Of a stretch of DNA of 64,000 bases, positions 37,001 through 45,355 are shown piece by piece (position 1 is the stretch's first letter; each line of letters opens with the position of its first letter). Source of the DNA: Micromonospora sp. WMMA1363 (GTDB taxonomy: Bacteria > Actinomycetota > Actinomycetes > Mycobacteriales > Micromonosporaceae); assembly GCF_030345795.1 (NCBI RefSeq), contig NZ_JAUALB010000001.1:1607001-1671000 (forward strand), given 5' to 3'. The notes under the pieces were generated by a model. It ran no database searches and was not told the origin of the DNA. It saw only the letters and a list, made by a program, of their open reading frames with translations. A program made the translations under genes and the position numbers.

Positions 37001-38182
37001 GGCTGGGACTCCTGGGTCAAGCGGGTCCGATCCGACCGCGACAACGCGATGGTGCCGATGATCGACGGCTTCGAGTCGACCATCTACACCGGCCGGAACC
37101 ACTACCTGAGGGTCGACACCTCCGAGACGCGGGCGTTGCTGGCGGGCACCGGTGTCGACTGCCCCCCGATGACCCGGGAACTGTTCGAGAAGTACGTCGA
37201 CTTCTTCGTTCGGGTCGGCTACTTCCCGCCGCCCGGTGCTGACCGGGCGGACACCGCCGCGGCCGTGGGCCTCCGCGTCCGGGAGGCGACCACCGACGAC
37301 CTGCCGCAGCTGACCCGGATCTGCTACGACGCCTTCAACGCCATGAACATGTCCCTGGGCCTGCCGCCGGAGTGGTCCTCGGAGCAGGCGGTGTCGGAGA
37401 TGCTCCAGGGACGGCTCGCCTCGCCGAGTTGTCTGTGCCATGTGGCGGTCGACCAGTCCGGATCCGTGGTGGGATCCAACTTCCTGGTCCTCGGGGAGAG
37501 CGTGGGCGCCCTCGGCCCGCTGAGCGTGGCGACCGGCGCGCAGGGCGGCGGGGCGGGGCGGATGCTCATGGAGTCGCTCATCGCCGCCGGCCACCGTCTC
37601 GGCACGCCGTCCATGCGCGGCGTCCAGGTCACCAACAACCTGAGGGGGTACCGGCTGTACTCGTCGCTCGGCTTCGTGCCCCGCGAGCAACTCTCCGTCA
37701 TGGTCGGATACGCCCCGCCGACGCCCGGGACCATGTCGGGATTCGAGGTCCGTCCGATGGCCGAGGCGGACGTGGCGGCCTGCCAGGAACTGTATCGGAC
37801 CGTCAACGGCCATCCCCGGGACAGCGAGATCCACATGGCTGCGAAGCACGCGTTCTCCTGGTCAGCGCCGTACATCGTGGTGGACCGGGCCACGGGTGAG
37901 GTGGCCGGGTACACCACCGGTCTGTCCGACTTCGGCCACCTGACGGCCGTGTCGGAGGCGGCTGCGCGCGCCCTGTACGCCGGTGCCGGGGAACTGATGC
38001 GGCGAACCGACCCCCACGGGCCGGCGCCGCGGCTGCGGATCCCCGGCCGGCTGTTTCCGGATCTGCTGGGTTGGGCCGCGCGCACCCGGGGGCTCGCACT
38101 GCTCCGGCTGGAGACGCTGATCTCGCTCGGCGCCTACAGCACGCCGACGGCCGGCGTGTACTGCCCGGGCCTGTCCTACTGA
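31058..38182 (+). CDS. lymA: Hybrid megasynthase AL-ACP-KS-AT-ACP-R-GNAT (LymA-like)
   Basis: The 2374-residue assembly line reads in order: acyl-CoA-synthetase-like AMP ligase (about 1-510; YTSGTTGHPKG, ELIIRGGENIHPAEIEA); carrier protein (Ser589 in LGLGSLAV); ketosynthase (about 655-1085; Cys825 in DTACSAS, His960, His1000); acyltransferase (about 1180-1470; Ser1273 in GHSVGE, with HAFH marking malonyl-CoA); second carrier (Ser1616 in LGFDSLT); NAD(P)H thioester reductase (about 1695-2055; GATGFLG at 1705, Tyr1863/Lys1867); tandem GNAT acyltransferase (about 2070-2374). There is no KR, DH or TE. This order fits Salinispora LymA: the pyrroloquinoline acid is activated, extended once with malonate, released reductively to an enolisable aldehyde and N-acylated. 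A GAGGTGA ribosome site precedes the ATG. Confidence 0.9.
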   Translation: MRTELIRPLSELLSGHAVRLGDKVAFADDRHGVSYHDLALRTSRLAGHLAAMGLDTGARAAILMGNSVEAVESCLAVIRAGGIAVPLNPQASGAELAHVLADAEPTVVLCDPARLDQVTRALPTRRTARIILTADSVPTEQAPPGTASYEALVATEPTGPVPDEAPLDDPAWLLYTSGTTGHPKGVLYSLRSSLWLVASCHVPVLGLSEQDRLLWPMPLFHGLGQNLCVMGVTAVGASARLMNGFAAEAVRDALHEERVTFLAGVPTTYHYLLDHAADGAVDLPGLRLGFVAGSASSAALGARFEEAFGVPLVDQYGSTETGAITSNWPSGQRVPGSVGPPVPGVSIRLVEPESGRDVPAGDQGEVWVSGPNLMLGYHRQPEATAAVLRDGWYRTGDLARRDALGHLTLTGRLKELIIRGGENIHPAEIEAVLREVAGVADVAVGAEPHDVLGEVPVAYVVPGPAGVDAEVLFAHCRQRLSYFKVPDRLYTVERVPRTASGKVTRHLLAAAGPRLLGVATAVDGSPDETGRAGPAEAGEWARRLRGMSAGERARTALDLVRTEVAHALGREGPEQVPPDQPFVDLGLGSLAVVAVGRRLCTAVGLRLAATVVFDHPTPAALAARLVAELTGSARPPARHAVPAAGRATRSATDEPIAIVGMACRFPGGVADPEQFWTLLAEGRDVTSDFPDDRGWALATLVDPDPDRLGTSYVSRGGFLSDPAGFDAAFFGISPREATAMDPQQRLLLEIVWEALERAGVDPTRLAGSPTGVFVGTKGQTYSSLAAPASEYEGYLGFATSGSVMSGRVAYTLGLEGPAITVDTACSASLVALHLACESLRSGESRLALAGGVTVMATPDDMITFSRQRGLAPDGRVKAFAAAADGTAFGEGAGVLLLERLTDARQAGHEVLAVIRGSAVNQDGASNGLTAPNGQSQQRLIRQALATARLAPTDIDLVEAHGTGTALGDPIEAEAILATYGQGRSPERPLWLGSVKSNITHTQAAAGIAGVIKTVQAMRHGTLPATLNVDQPSPHVDWTSGQVHLLTERRPWTTNGRPRRAGVSAFGISGTNAHVILEESPATPVGNDGDDARTPAVVPWLLSARSPAALRAQAARLATFVRSTPEHSPVAVGRALARSRAGLEHRAAVVGGDTEHLLGGLRALASGEPAAGLTTGLAAPARTVAVLFTGQGAQYQGMARDLHAGFEVFAAALDEVCRHLAPEVRQALLAPYDRDDERVHQTGLAQPALFALEVAQFALLRSWGVAPDALAGHSVGELAAAHVAGVLSLTDAARLVTARGCLMQALPPGGAMAAVKATEEELLPLLAGQESRLGIAAVNAPGSVVVSGDEDAVTTLADTLADRGHRTKRLTVSHAFHSPRMDAVLDEFHAVARSLTYHPPVVPIVSTVTGAPAGEELLTPEYWVGQLRNTVRFAPAVGVMRAQGTDAFVEVGPDGVLTALVRENLGDDGHQALPVARRGRPGAETAVAVLGALHTLGVTVDWEAFFSGTGTQEVTLPTYAFQRKRYWLPPTAVTASTSAAAGRDPVDTAGSARHSATAPAERSTVTALAAHLAGLDEEKQLLYLVEQVGIRVAAVLGHTDANEIDPDAPLTDLGFDSLTAVELRNQIGDFSGVSLRATLVFEHPTVAVLADHLLTRVLREARAGDGADGADDPVDFAAEATLAADIVCADEVVPVAVEPREVLLTGATGFLGAFLLRDLMRTTHAVVHCLVRAADEKEALGRLRDNLRWYEFLDEIDPSRLSVVVGDLAAPRFGLSEERFDDLARRVDVVYHAAATVNGLYPYSALKAANVSGTEEVLRLAARFRTVPVHHVSSTGVFAAEAVPGVALKPTDPLGPAEALSSGYRQTKLVAEQVIDVARGRGLPVSVYRVDEISGDSDRGRCQTHDFVWLSMKGIVQAGAVPAEPAGIFHLVPVDYVSAAILRLSGDAAAANRNHHIANGVHLSFADMTASLRAFGYRLDEVGWDSWVKRVRSDRDNAMVPMIDGFESTIYTGRNHYLRVDTSETRALLAGTGVDCPPMTRELFEKYVDFFVRVGYFPPPGADRADTAAAVGLRVREATTDDLPQLTRICYDAFNAMNMSLGLPPEWSSEQAVSEMLQGRLASPSCLCHVAVDQSGSVVGSNFLVLGESVGALGPLSVATGAQGGGAGRMLMESLIAAGHRLGTPSMRGVQVTNNLRGYRLYSSLGFVPREQLSVMVGYAPPTPGTMSGFEVRPMAEADVAACQELYRTVNGHPRDSEIHMAAKHAFSWSAPYIVVDRATGEVAGYTTGLSDFGHLTAVSEAAARALYAGAGELMRRTDPHGPAPRLRIPGRLFPDLLGWAARTRGLALLRLETLISLGAYSTPTAGVYCPGLSY

Positions 38183-38202
38183 CCGGCGTCGTCGCGCCAC
38201 CG

Positions 38203-38251
38203 CCCTCCACCGGGCCGGCCGGGATCTCACTTCGGCCGGCCCGGTGGAGGG
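38203..38251 (+). terminator. 19-bp hairpin terminator after the megasynthase
   Basis: Two perfectly complementary 19-base arms (38203-38221 and 38233-38251, starting CCCTCCACCGGG) enclose an 11-base loop and begin 20 bases after the megasynthase stop. There is no T-tract. It marks the natural end of the alkaloid operon. Confidence 0.8.
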
Positions 38252-38829
38252 CCGGCGCACGTCCAGTGGCGGGATGCTGGTGTCGCGCATCGCCGACCGC
38301 CACCAGGTGACGCAGACCACTCGGACGATGGGGCTGTGTTTCCCGCGGTCGTGGACCCCGGCGCAGATCCAGACAATGCCATCCTTCTGGTCATCCATCG
38401 GACTGACCGGCCACCGGGGCTCGCCCCACGAACACGAGCATCCTGCCCGAAATGCACGAATGAGGCGTTCAGTGCCCAGCATGGGAGATACAAGATCGTT
38501 ATACGGTGTTACTCGAATCGCGATCAGCGATATGCGCAGGTCAGGCGCGTTGCCGGTCGGCAAGGCGCCGCTCGGATGTGACGTAAGGTTGCACCCCTGC
38601 ACGTTCTAAGGTTGCACCCATACACGCGTAAGGTTGCGCCCCGCACGCATCCGGTTCGACCTGCGGACCGGGCAGCCGGGCACGTGGCACACCCCGGAGC
38701 CGGTGCGGACCTACCGGGTCGACGTGACCGACGGAGTGAGGCACGACATCTCCGAAAGTCGCGAACCGTTCCGCCGGGTTCGGCGAGGTCCGCGACGAGA
38801 AAGCGACGAGAAGGCGAGGCGAGGTCGAA
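38252..38829. other. Intergenic between alkaloid cluster and betaine operon
   Basis: These 578 bases hold no gene that I can support. Open frames on both strands lack ribosome sites, and the longest minus-strand ones run antisense into the megasynthase. Around 38470-38520 the sequence is relatively AT-rich (for example AGATCGTTATACGG). Just downstream lie three direct repeats at 38584-38641, annotated separately. The region must contain the betA promoter, and the repeats are the best candidate for its control. Confidence 0.45.
38584..38641 (+). repeat. Three direct repeats spaced 22-23 bp upstream of betA
   Basis: The 13-mer TAAGGTTGCACCC starts at 38584 and 38607, and a one-mismatch copy (TAAGGTTGCGCCC) starts at 38629, giving periods of 23 and 22 bases, about two helical turns. 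Such same-face tandem repeats are typical of activator binding sites in actinobacteria (for example SARP-type heptamer repeats). They lie about 190 bases upstream of the betA start. A role as an operator is inferred from spacing and conservation. Confidence 0.6.
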
Positions 38830-40503
38830 GTGACATCCCAGCGTTACGATTTTGTCGTCGTCGGCGGCGGGTCCGCCGGCAGCGCGCTCGCCAGCCGGCT
38901 CTCCGCCGACCCGGCCAACCGCGTCCTCGTCCTGGAGGCGGGGCGTCCCGACTACCTCTGGGACGTCTTCGTCCACATGCCGGCGGCGCTGCCGTTCCCG
39001 ATCGGGAGCCGGTTCTACGACTGGGGGTACTCCTCCGAGCCGGAGCCACACATGCACGGGCGGCGCATCTACCACGCCCGCGGCAAGGTGCTCGGCGGGT
39101 CGAGCAGCATCAACGGGATGATCTTCCAGCGCGGCAACCCGCTGGACTACGAGCGGTGGGCCGCCGATCCGGGCATGGAAACCTGGGACTTCGCCCACTG
39201 CCTGCCGTACTTCAACCGGATGGAGTCCTGTCTGGCGGCCGACCCGGACGACCCGTACCGCGGCCACGACGGCCCGCTCGTGCTGGAGCGCGGCCCCGCG
39301 ACGAATCCGCTGTTCCGGGCCATGCTCGAGGCGGCACAGCAGGCCGGCTACCCGCTCACCGACGACGTCAACGGCGTACGGCAGGAGGGTTTCGCACCGT
39401 TCGACCGCAACGTCCACCGGGGACGGCGGCTCTCCGCCGCCCGGGCCTACCTCCACCCCGCGATGAAGCGACCCAACCTCGAGGTACGCACGCGCGCGTT
39501 GGTGACCCGCGTCCTCTTCGAGGGCAAACGCGCCGTCGGTGTCGAGTACACCCGCGGCCGGGGGGCGCCCCGCCGGGTGTACGCCGGCGAGGTGATCCTC
39601 AGCGGCGGCGCCATCAACTCGCCGCAACTGCTGCAACTGTCCGGCGTGGGCAACGCCGACGAGCTGGGCGCGTTGGGCATCGACACCGTCGAGCACCTGC
39701 CCGGGGTGGGCGAGAACCTGCAGGACCACCTGGAGGTCTACATCCAGTACGCCTGCACGCAGCCGGTGTCGATCCAGCCGTACATGAAGTGGCGTTACCG
39801 CCCGTGGATCGGCGCGCAGTGGCTGTTCCGGCGCAAGGGCCTCGGGGCCACCAACCACTTCGAGGCGGGTGGCTTCGTCCGGAGCAACGACACCGTCGAC
39901 TACCCGAACCTCATGTTCCACTTCCTACCGATCGCGGTCCGCTACGACGGTTCCTCCCCGGCCGGCGACCACGGCTACCAGGTGCACGTCGGGCCCATGT
40001 ACTCCGACGCCCGTGGATCGGTGAAAATCGTCAGCCGGGACCCTCGGGCGCATCCGGCGCTCCGCTTCAACTACCTCTCCACCGAGCAGGACCGACGGGA
40101 GTGGGTGGAGGCGGTTCGCGTCTCCCGCGACATCCTCAACCAGCCGGCGTTGGCCCCGTTCAACGGCGGCGAGATCTCCCCCGGGCCCGAGGTGCGGACC
40201 GACGAGGAGATCATCGACTGGGTGGCGCGGGAGGGCGAGACCGCGCTACACCCGTCCTGCACCGCGAAGATGGGGACCGATGACATGTCGGTGGTGAGTC
40301 CCACCGACATGCAGGTTCACGGCGTCACCGGGCTGCGGGTGGTGGACGCGTCGGTGATGCCCTACGTCACCAACGGCAACATCTACGCGCCGGTGATGAT
40401 GGTGGCGGAGAAGGCGGCGGATCTCATTCTGGGGAACTCGCCGTTGCCACCGTCGCCGCTCGACTACCACCGGCACGAACACGGGCCGTCGGCGGTGGCG
40501 TGA
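38830..40503 (+). CDS. betA: Choline dehydrogenase, GMC-family flavoenzyme
   Basis: The 557-residue protein opens with the FAD motif [18 protein letters not shown] and has the GMC signature [20 protein letters not shown]. It carries the second GMC pattern ([16 protein letters not shown]) and the C-terminal catalytic-His segment [10 protein letters not shown]. Length and motifs match BetA, which oxidises choline to betaine aldehyde. The next gene is an aldehyde dehydrogenase and the following genes form a betaine transporter, which supports this substrate over other alcohols. A GAGG site lies 5 bases before the GTG start. Together these genes make and import glycine betaine for osmoprotection. 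Confidence 0.9.
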   Translation: MTSQRYDFVVVGGGSAGSALASRLSADPANRVLVLEAGRPDYLWDVFVHMPAALPFPIGSRFYDWGYSSEPEPHMHGRRIYHARGKVLGGSSSINGMIFQRGNPLDYERWAADPGMETWDFAHCLPYFNRMESCLAADPDDPYRGHDGPLVLERGPATNPLFRAMLEAAQQAGYPLTDDVNGVRQEGFAPFDRNVHRGRRLSAARAYLHPAMKRPNLEVRTRALVTRVLFEGKRAVGVEYTRGRGAPRRVYAGEVILSGGAINSPQLLQLSGVGNADELGALGIDTVEHLPGVGENLQDHLEVYIQYACTQPVSIQPYMKWRYRPWIGAQWLFRRKGLGATNHFEAGGFVRSNDTVDYPNLMFHFLPIAVRYDGSSPAGDHGYQVHVGPMYSDARGSVKIVSRDPRAHPALRFNYLSTEQDRREWVEAVRVSRDILNQPALAPFNGGEISPGPEVRTDEEIIDWVAREGETALHPSCTAKMGTDDMSVVSPTDMQVHGVTGLRVVDASVMPYVTNGNIYAPVMMVAEKAADLILGNSPLPPSPLDYHRHEHGPSAVA

Positions 40504-40567
40504 TGCGGACTCGCCGGAGCAGGGCTGTGCTACGGACCAACATGACGAGTACACCGTGGAGTTGTTC

Positions 40568-42037
40568 GTGAAGGAACTCTTTGTCGGGGGCGAGTGGCGC
40601 GAGCCGGCAGCCGGTGGCCACCGCGAGATCCGCTGCCCGGCCGACGGCAGCCTGGTGGCCACCGTCGCCGAGGCGACCCGGGACGACACGGTCGCGGCCA
40701 TCGGCGCGGCGCGGCGGGCGTTCGACGAGGGGTCGTGGCCGAACGCCCCGGCGGGCGAGCGTGGCGCGGTGCTGCGCCGCGTCGCCGACCTCCTCGAGCG
40801 CGACAAACAGGAATTCGCCCGGGCGGAATCGCTCGACACCGGCAAGCGGCTGGTGGAGAGCGAATACGACATCGACGACGTGGCCGCCTGTTTCCGGTAC
40901 TACGCGGGAATCGCCGACACGGACAGCGGACGCGTCGTCGACACCGGGCGCGCCGACGCGATCAGCCGCGTCGTGCACGAGCCGATCGGCGTGTGCGGGC
41001 TCATCACCCCCTGGAACTACCCGCTGCTGCAGACCTCGTGGAAGGTCGCCCCGGCACTCGCGGCCGGAAACACCTTCGTCCTCAAGCCCAGCGAGCTCAC
41101 GCCCTCGACGGCGGTCCTGCTGATGCGGCTGCTGGACGAGGCGGGTCTTCCGGCCGGCGTCGCCAACCTGGTCCTCGGCGCCGGACCCGAGGTCGGGGCG
41201 CCGCTCGCCGAGCATCCCGACGTGGACATGGTCTCGTTCACCGGGGGCGTGCAGACCGGGCGCGGCCTGATGGCGGCGGCCTCGGCGACGGTGAAGCGGG
41301 TGGCACTCGAACTCGGCGGCAAGAATCCGAACGTCGTCTTCGCCGACGCCGACTTCGACACCGCCGTGGACTTCGCGCTCACCGCGGTGTTCCTGCACTC
41401 GGGGCAGGTCTGCTCGGCGGGCGCCCGGCTCGTGGTCGAGGCCGCCATCCACGACGCCTTCGTCGACGCGGTCGTCGACCGCGCCCGGCGGATCCGCCTC
41501 GGCGGCCCCTTCGACCCGGAGGCGGAGACCGGCCCGCTGATCTCGGCGGCCCACCGGTCCAAGGTGGAGTCGTACGTCGCCGCCGGGATCGCCGAGGGCG
41601 CGCAGCTGCGGTGCGGCGGCGCCCGCCCCGACGATCCGCGCCTGGCCGACGGCTTCTTCTACCTGCCGACGGTGCTCGACGGCTGCCGTCCCGGCATGTC
41701 CGTCGTACGCGAGGAGTCGTTCGGCCCGGTCCTCACGGTCGAGACCTTCACCGACGAGGACGAGGCGGTGCGCATCGCCAACGACACCGACTACGGCCTC
41801 GCCGGGGCGGTGTGGACCCGCGACGCGGGCCGCGCCCAGCGCGTCGCGCAGCGGCTGCGGCACGGCACGGTCTGGATCAACGACTACCACCCGTACGTGC
41901 CACAGGCGGAGTGGGGCGGTTTCCGACAGTCCGGAAACGGCCGGGAGTTGGGCCCGACGGGGCTGAGCGAGTACCGCGAGACAAAGCACATCTGGCAGAA
42001 CATCAATCCCGGTCCGCAGCACTGGTTCCGCGGCTAG
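40568..42037 (+). CDS. betB: Betaine-aldehyde dehydrogenase
   Basis: The 489-residue NAD-dependent aldehyde dehydrogenase has the cofactor-binding [20 protein letters not shown], the catalytic Glu in LELGGKNPN and the catalytic Cys in [13 protein letters not shown], in family order. It ends in a typical [20 protein letters not shown] motif. It should convert betaine aldehyde to glycine betaine, the second step after BetA. GTG 40568 has a GGAG site 6 bases upstream; an in-frame GTG at 40556 lies inside that site and is a weaker choice. It follows betA by 64 bases on the same strand. Confidence 0.9.
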   Translation: MKELFVGGEWREPAAGGHREIRCPADGSLVATVAEATRDDTVAAIGAARRAFDEGSWPNAPAGERGAVLRRVADLLERDKQEFARAESLDTGKRLVESEYDIDDVAACFRYYAGIADTDSGRVVDTGRADAISRVVHEPIGVCGLITPWNYPLLQTSWKVAPALAAGNTFVLKPSELTPSTAVLLMRLLDEAGLPAGVANLVLGAGPEVGAPLAEHPDVDMVSFTGGVQTGRGLMAAASATVKRVALELGGKNPNVVFADADFDTAVDFALTAVFLHSGQVCSAGARLVVEAAIHDAFVDAVVDRARRIRLGGPFDPEAETGPLISAAHRSKVESYVAAGIAEGAQLRCGGARPDDPRLADGFFYLPTVLDGCRPGMSVVREESFGPVLTVETFTDEDEAVRIANDTDYGLAGAVWTRDAGRAQRVAQRLRHGTVWINDYHPYVPQAEWGGFRQSGNGRELGPTGLSEYRETKHIWQNINPGPQHWFRG

Positions 42038-42085
42038 CGGCGCGCCGTCCGCGACCGCTGCCCAGGAAAGAGAGGCGAGTCAGCC

Positions 42086-42205
42086 GTGTCTGTCCCTACC
42101 GATTACCACCGCCGCCCCGGCGGGCTCATCCCGCGGACCGTACTGCTGTGGGGTGACGGCGTGTCGAGGGTGCGGAACAGCACACGGGCGGGAGTGGCGT
42201 CATGA
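42086..42205 (+). CDS. 39-residue small protein coupled to proV
   Basis: A GTG-initiated frame of 39 codons (start [18 protein letters not shown]) has a GAGAGGCGAG purine-rich site 5-10 bases upstream, and its TGA overlaps the proV ATG as ATGA. Stop-start coupling and a ribosome site argue that it is translated. The peptide is basic (at least six Arg), has no membrane segment and matches nothing I know. It could be a translational coupling leader for the transporter or a small regulator. It could also be fortuitous, since the proV ATG has a GGGAG site of its own. Confidence 0.4.
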   Translation: MSVPTDYHRRPGGLIPRTVLLWGDGVSRVRNSTRAGVAS

Positions 42206-43281
42206 CCACCGAGGCCGCGGTCCGACCGCTCGAGGACGCAAACGACCAGCCGACACCGGTTGTCTCGGTGCGAAACCTGTGGAAGGTGTTCGGCCCGAAC
42301 GCGGAGCAGGTACCGCGTTCCCCGGAACTCGCGGCGCTGTCCCGGCGCGAGTTGCGGGAGCGGGCGCGGTGCACCGCGGCGGTCCGCGACGTGTCGTTCG
42401 ACGTCGCGCCCGGTGAGGTCTTCGTCGTGATGGGGCTGTCCGGCTCGGGCAAGTCCACGTTGGTGCGGTGCCTGACCCGACTGATGGAGCCGACCGCGGG
42501 GGAGGTCGTGTTCGAGGGCGAGGACATCCTGCGCGCCGACAAGAAGCGGCTGCGCCACCTGCGCCGGCACAAGTTCTCGATGGTCTTCCAGCACTTCGGC
42601 CTGCTGCCGTACCGCACGGTCGCCGACAACGTCGGGTACGGGCTGGAGATCCGTGGCATCGGCCGCGCCGAACGCACCCGCCGGGCGATGGAGGTCATCG
42701 AGCTGGTGGGCCTCGACGGCTATGAGCACACGTACCCGGACCAGCTCTCCGGTGGAATGCAGCAGCGGGTCGGACTGGCCAGGGCGCTGGCCGGCGACCC
42801 GGACGTCCTCTTCTTCGACGAACCGTTCTCCGCGCTGGACCCGCTGATCCGGCGCGACATGCAGAACGAGGTCATCCGGCTGCACCGTGAGGTCGGCAAG
42901 ACGATGGTCTTCATCACGCACGACCTCTCCGAGGCGCTCAAGCTCGGCGACCGGATCCTCCTCATGCGCGACGGCAACGTGGTGCAGGCCGGGACCGGGG
43001 ACGAACTGGTCGGGGCGCCGGCCGACGACTACGTACGAGACTTCGTCCGTGACGTGCCCCGCAGCGACGTCCTCACCCTGCGCTGGATCATGCGCGCACG
43101 CCGTGACACCGACCCGCTGGACGGACCGGAGCTGGGTCCGGACGTGATCGTGCGCGACGCGATCCGGGCCGTACTCGCCGCCGATCGGCCGGTGAAGGTC
43201 GTCGAGGACGGGCAGTTGCTGGGCATCGTCGGCGACGAGGAGATCCTCGACCTGGTCGCCGCCGCGGAGGCCGGCGTCTGA
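42202..43281 (+). CDS. proV: Glycine betaine/proline ABC transporter ATP-binding protein
   Basis: The 359-residue ATPase has Walker [10 protein letters not shown], the Q-loop [11 protein letters not shown], the ABC signature [15 protein letters not shown] and Walker [14 protein letters not shown], then the H-loop FITHD. The long insertion before Walker A ([19 protein letters not shown]) and the C-terminal CBS-like tail (about 290-359) are features of the ProV/OpuAA quaternary-amine family, where the tail senses ionic strength. It powers uptake of glycine betaine through the ProW-type permease encoded next. The permease ATG overlaps its stop by one base. Location directly after betAB fits an osmoprotection operon. 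Confidence 0.9.
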   Translation: MTTEAAVRPLEDANDQPTPVVSVRNLWKVFGPNAEQVPRSPELAALSRRELRERARCTAAVRDVSFDVAPGEVFVVMGLSGSGKSTLVRCLTRLMEPTAGEVVFEGEDILRADKKRLRHLRRHKFSMVFQHFGLLPYRTVADNVGYGLEIRGIGRAERTRRAMEVIELVGLDGYEHTYPDQLSGGMQQRVGLARALAGDPDVLFFDEPFSALDPLIRRDMQNEVIRLHREVGKTMVFITHDLSEALKLGDRILLMRDGNVVQAGTGDELVGAPADDYVRDFVRDVPRSDVLTLRWIMRARRDTDPLDGPELGPDVIVRDAIRAVLAADRPVKVVEDGQLLGIVGDEEILDLVAAAEAGV

Positions 43282-45281
43282 TGGCCACGACGACGACGGC
43301 CGTCGCGCCGCCGCGGACCGGCCTGCGCCGACGGATCACCAAGCCGGTCGCGGTGGCGGGTGTCCTCGCGCTCTGGCTCGTCGCCTGGGCGCTGCTGCGC
43401 GGCCACGACACGCTGACCCTTCCCCGCGCCACGCTGACCCCGCTGCACCGCTGGCTCAACGACATGAACGACTCGGTGGGTGCCAGCCGGAACAGCAACC
43501 CGATCTTCCTCTACTTCTTCAACGAGATCCGCGTGGTCATGGACGGGCTGGTGACCTTCGTCCAGGGGCTCATCGCCCAACCGGCGTACGGGCGGCCCCT
43601 TCCCGTGCTGGGCTGGCTGGGCGTGATCGCCCTCGTCGCCTACGCCGCCTGGGCGTTGGCCAACTGGCGGGTGGCGCTGCTCGCCGCGGGTGGGTTCACC
43701 CTCTTCGGCCTGCAGGGGCTGTGGCAGGAAAGCATGGACACCCTGGCGCTCACCCTGGCGGCGGTCTTCGTGTCGCTGCTGTTCGGTATTCCGCTCGGTA
43801 TCTGGGCCGGGCTGTCAGACCGATTCCACCGGCTGATCACCCCGGTCCTGGACCTCATGCAGACCATGCCGCCCTTCGTCTATCTGGCGCCGCTCACCTT
43901 GCTGTTCCTGATCGGGCCGGCCTCGGCGACGATCGCGACCCTGATCTACGCCATGCCGCCGGCGATCCGCATCACCGCGCACGGCATCCGCTCCGTGCCC
44001 GCGTCCCCGCTGGAAGCCACCGACTCGCTCGGGGCGACCCGGCTGCAGCGGCTGACGAAGGCGCTGCTGCCGCTGTCGAAGCGGACGATCGTGCTCGGCG
44101 TCAATCAGACGATCATGGCGGCGTTGTCGATGGTGACCATCGCGGCCCTCATCGACGCTCCCGGCCTCGGCAAGACGGTCATCAAGGCACTGCAAACCCT
44201 CGACGTCGGCACCGCGTTCAACGCGGGACTCGCGATCGTGGTGATGGCCATCGTCCTGGACCGGGTCACCACGGCGGCCAGCGTCCGCGCGGAGCAGGGT
44301 CACCGCGACGCGGTCGCCCGTCCGCGCCGGCGCCGGGCGCTCCTGGTCGGGTTCGGGGTGCTGGCGCTGGTCTGCTCGTACCTGTCCTACACCTACGTGT
44401 GGGCGGCCGAGTTCCCGGACGGCATCCAGCTCGGCGGATACCTGTCGCAGGGCGCCGACTCCGTCACCGCCTGGGCCCAGGACGACCTCTCGGTGGTCAC
44501 CAGGGCGGTGAAGAACGGTGTGACCATCGCGCTGCTCAACCCGTTCCAGGCGCTGCTGGCGCAATCGCCGTGGTGGTTGATGGGCGGCGTCATCGTGGCC
44601 CTCGCCGCGCTGATCGGCAACGTCCGCGCCGCCGTCACCGCCACGATCTGCGTGGCGCTGCTGGTCGGCAGTGGGCTCTGGCAGGACAGCATGATCACTC
44701 TCGCCATGACGATCGTCGCGACGGCGCTGGTCCTGGCGCTGGGCGTCCTCGTCGGGGTGTGGATGGGGCGCAGCAGCCGCGCCGACCGTGTGATCCGACC
44801 CGTGCTGGACGCCGGCCAGACCATGCCGGCTTTCGTCTACCTGATTCCGTTCCTCGCCCTGTTCTCGGTGAGCCGCTTCACCGCGATCGTCGCGGGCGTC
44901 GTCTACGCCGCGCCGGTCGCTATCAAGATCGTCGCCGACGGGGTGCGCGGAATTCCGGCGTCGACCGCGGAGGCCGCCACCGCCGCGGGGTCGAGCAGCT
45001 GGCAGACAATCACGAAGGTGCAGCTGCCGATGGCGCGGCAGTCGTTGACGCTGGCCGCCAACCAGGGGCTCATCTACGTGCTGTCGATGGTGGTCGTCGG
45101 CGGTCTCGTCGGCGCGGGGGCGCTCGGCTACGACGTGGTGGCCGGGTTCTCGCAGGGGCAGCTCTACGGCAAGGGCCTCGCTGCGGGCGCCGCGATCGTC
45201 GTGCTCGGAATCATGCTCGACCGGATCGCGCGGGCCGCCGCACAGCGGTCGGGCCGCGCGCCCACCGCCACACAGACGTAG
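43281..45281 (+). CDS. proW: Glycine betaine ABC permease, double-length ProW
   Basis: The 666-residue membrane protein consists of two fused permease halves. Each has a run of hydrophobic helices and an EAA loop: ATDSLGATRLQRLTKALLP near residue 248 and AATAAGSSSWQTITKVQLP near 570. The sequence LWQESMDTLALTLAAV in the first half is mirrored by LWQDSMITLAMTIVAT in the second, showing internal duplication. Ordinary ProW is about 300-350 residues and works as a dimer; here both halves are one chain. It would form the membrane channel with two copies of the ProV-type ATPase and receive substrate from the lipoprotein encoded next. Confidence 0.9.
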   Translation: MATTTTAVAPPRTGLRRRITKPVAVAGVLALWLVAWALLRGHDTLTLPRATLTPLHRWLNDMNDSVGASRNSNPIFLYFFNEIRVVMDGLVTFVQGLIAQPAYGRPLPVLGWLGVIALVAYAAWALANWRVALLAAGGFTLFGLQGLWQESMDTLALTLAAVFVSLLFGIPLGIWAGLSDRFHRLITPVLDLMQTMPPFVYLAPLTLLFLIGPASATIATLIYAMPPAIRITAHGIRSVPASPLEATDSLGATRLQRLTKALLPLSKRTIVLGVNQTIMAALSMVTIAALIDAPGLGKTVIKALQTLDVGTAFNAGLAIVVMAIVLDRVTTAASVRAEQGHRDAVARPRRRRALLVGFGVLALVCSYLSYTYVWAAEFPDGIQLGGYLSQGADSVTAWAQDDLSVVTRAVKNGVTIALLNPFQALLAQSPWWLMGGVIVALAALIGNVRAAVTATICVALLVGSGLWQDSMITLAMTIVATALVLALGVLVGVWMGRSSRADRVIRPVLDAGQTMPAFVYLIPFLALFSVSRFTAIVAGVVYAAPVAIKIVADGVRGIPASTAEAATAAGSSSWQTITKVQLPMARQSLTLAANQGLIYVLSMVVVGGLVGAGALGYDVVAGFSQGQLYGKGLAAGAAIVVLGIMLDRIARAAAQRSGRAPTATQT

Positions 45282-45355
45282 CCCACCGGCGCGCTTGGCC
45301 AGCCGGCCGGGCACGCGGACCAAGGATCGACCGACGATTGATACGGAGGACGACA

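Noticed and set aside
38227..38602. Minus-strand frames downstream of the megasynthase
   Set aside because: They run antisense into the synthase gene or cross its terminator hairpin, lack ribosome sites and match no family.
43721..45355. Continuous frame joining the betaine permease region to the binding protein
   Set aside because: Upstream of 45356 it is the shadow frame of the permease gene; the lipoprotein signal and ribosome site place the real start at 45356.
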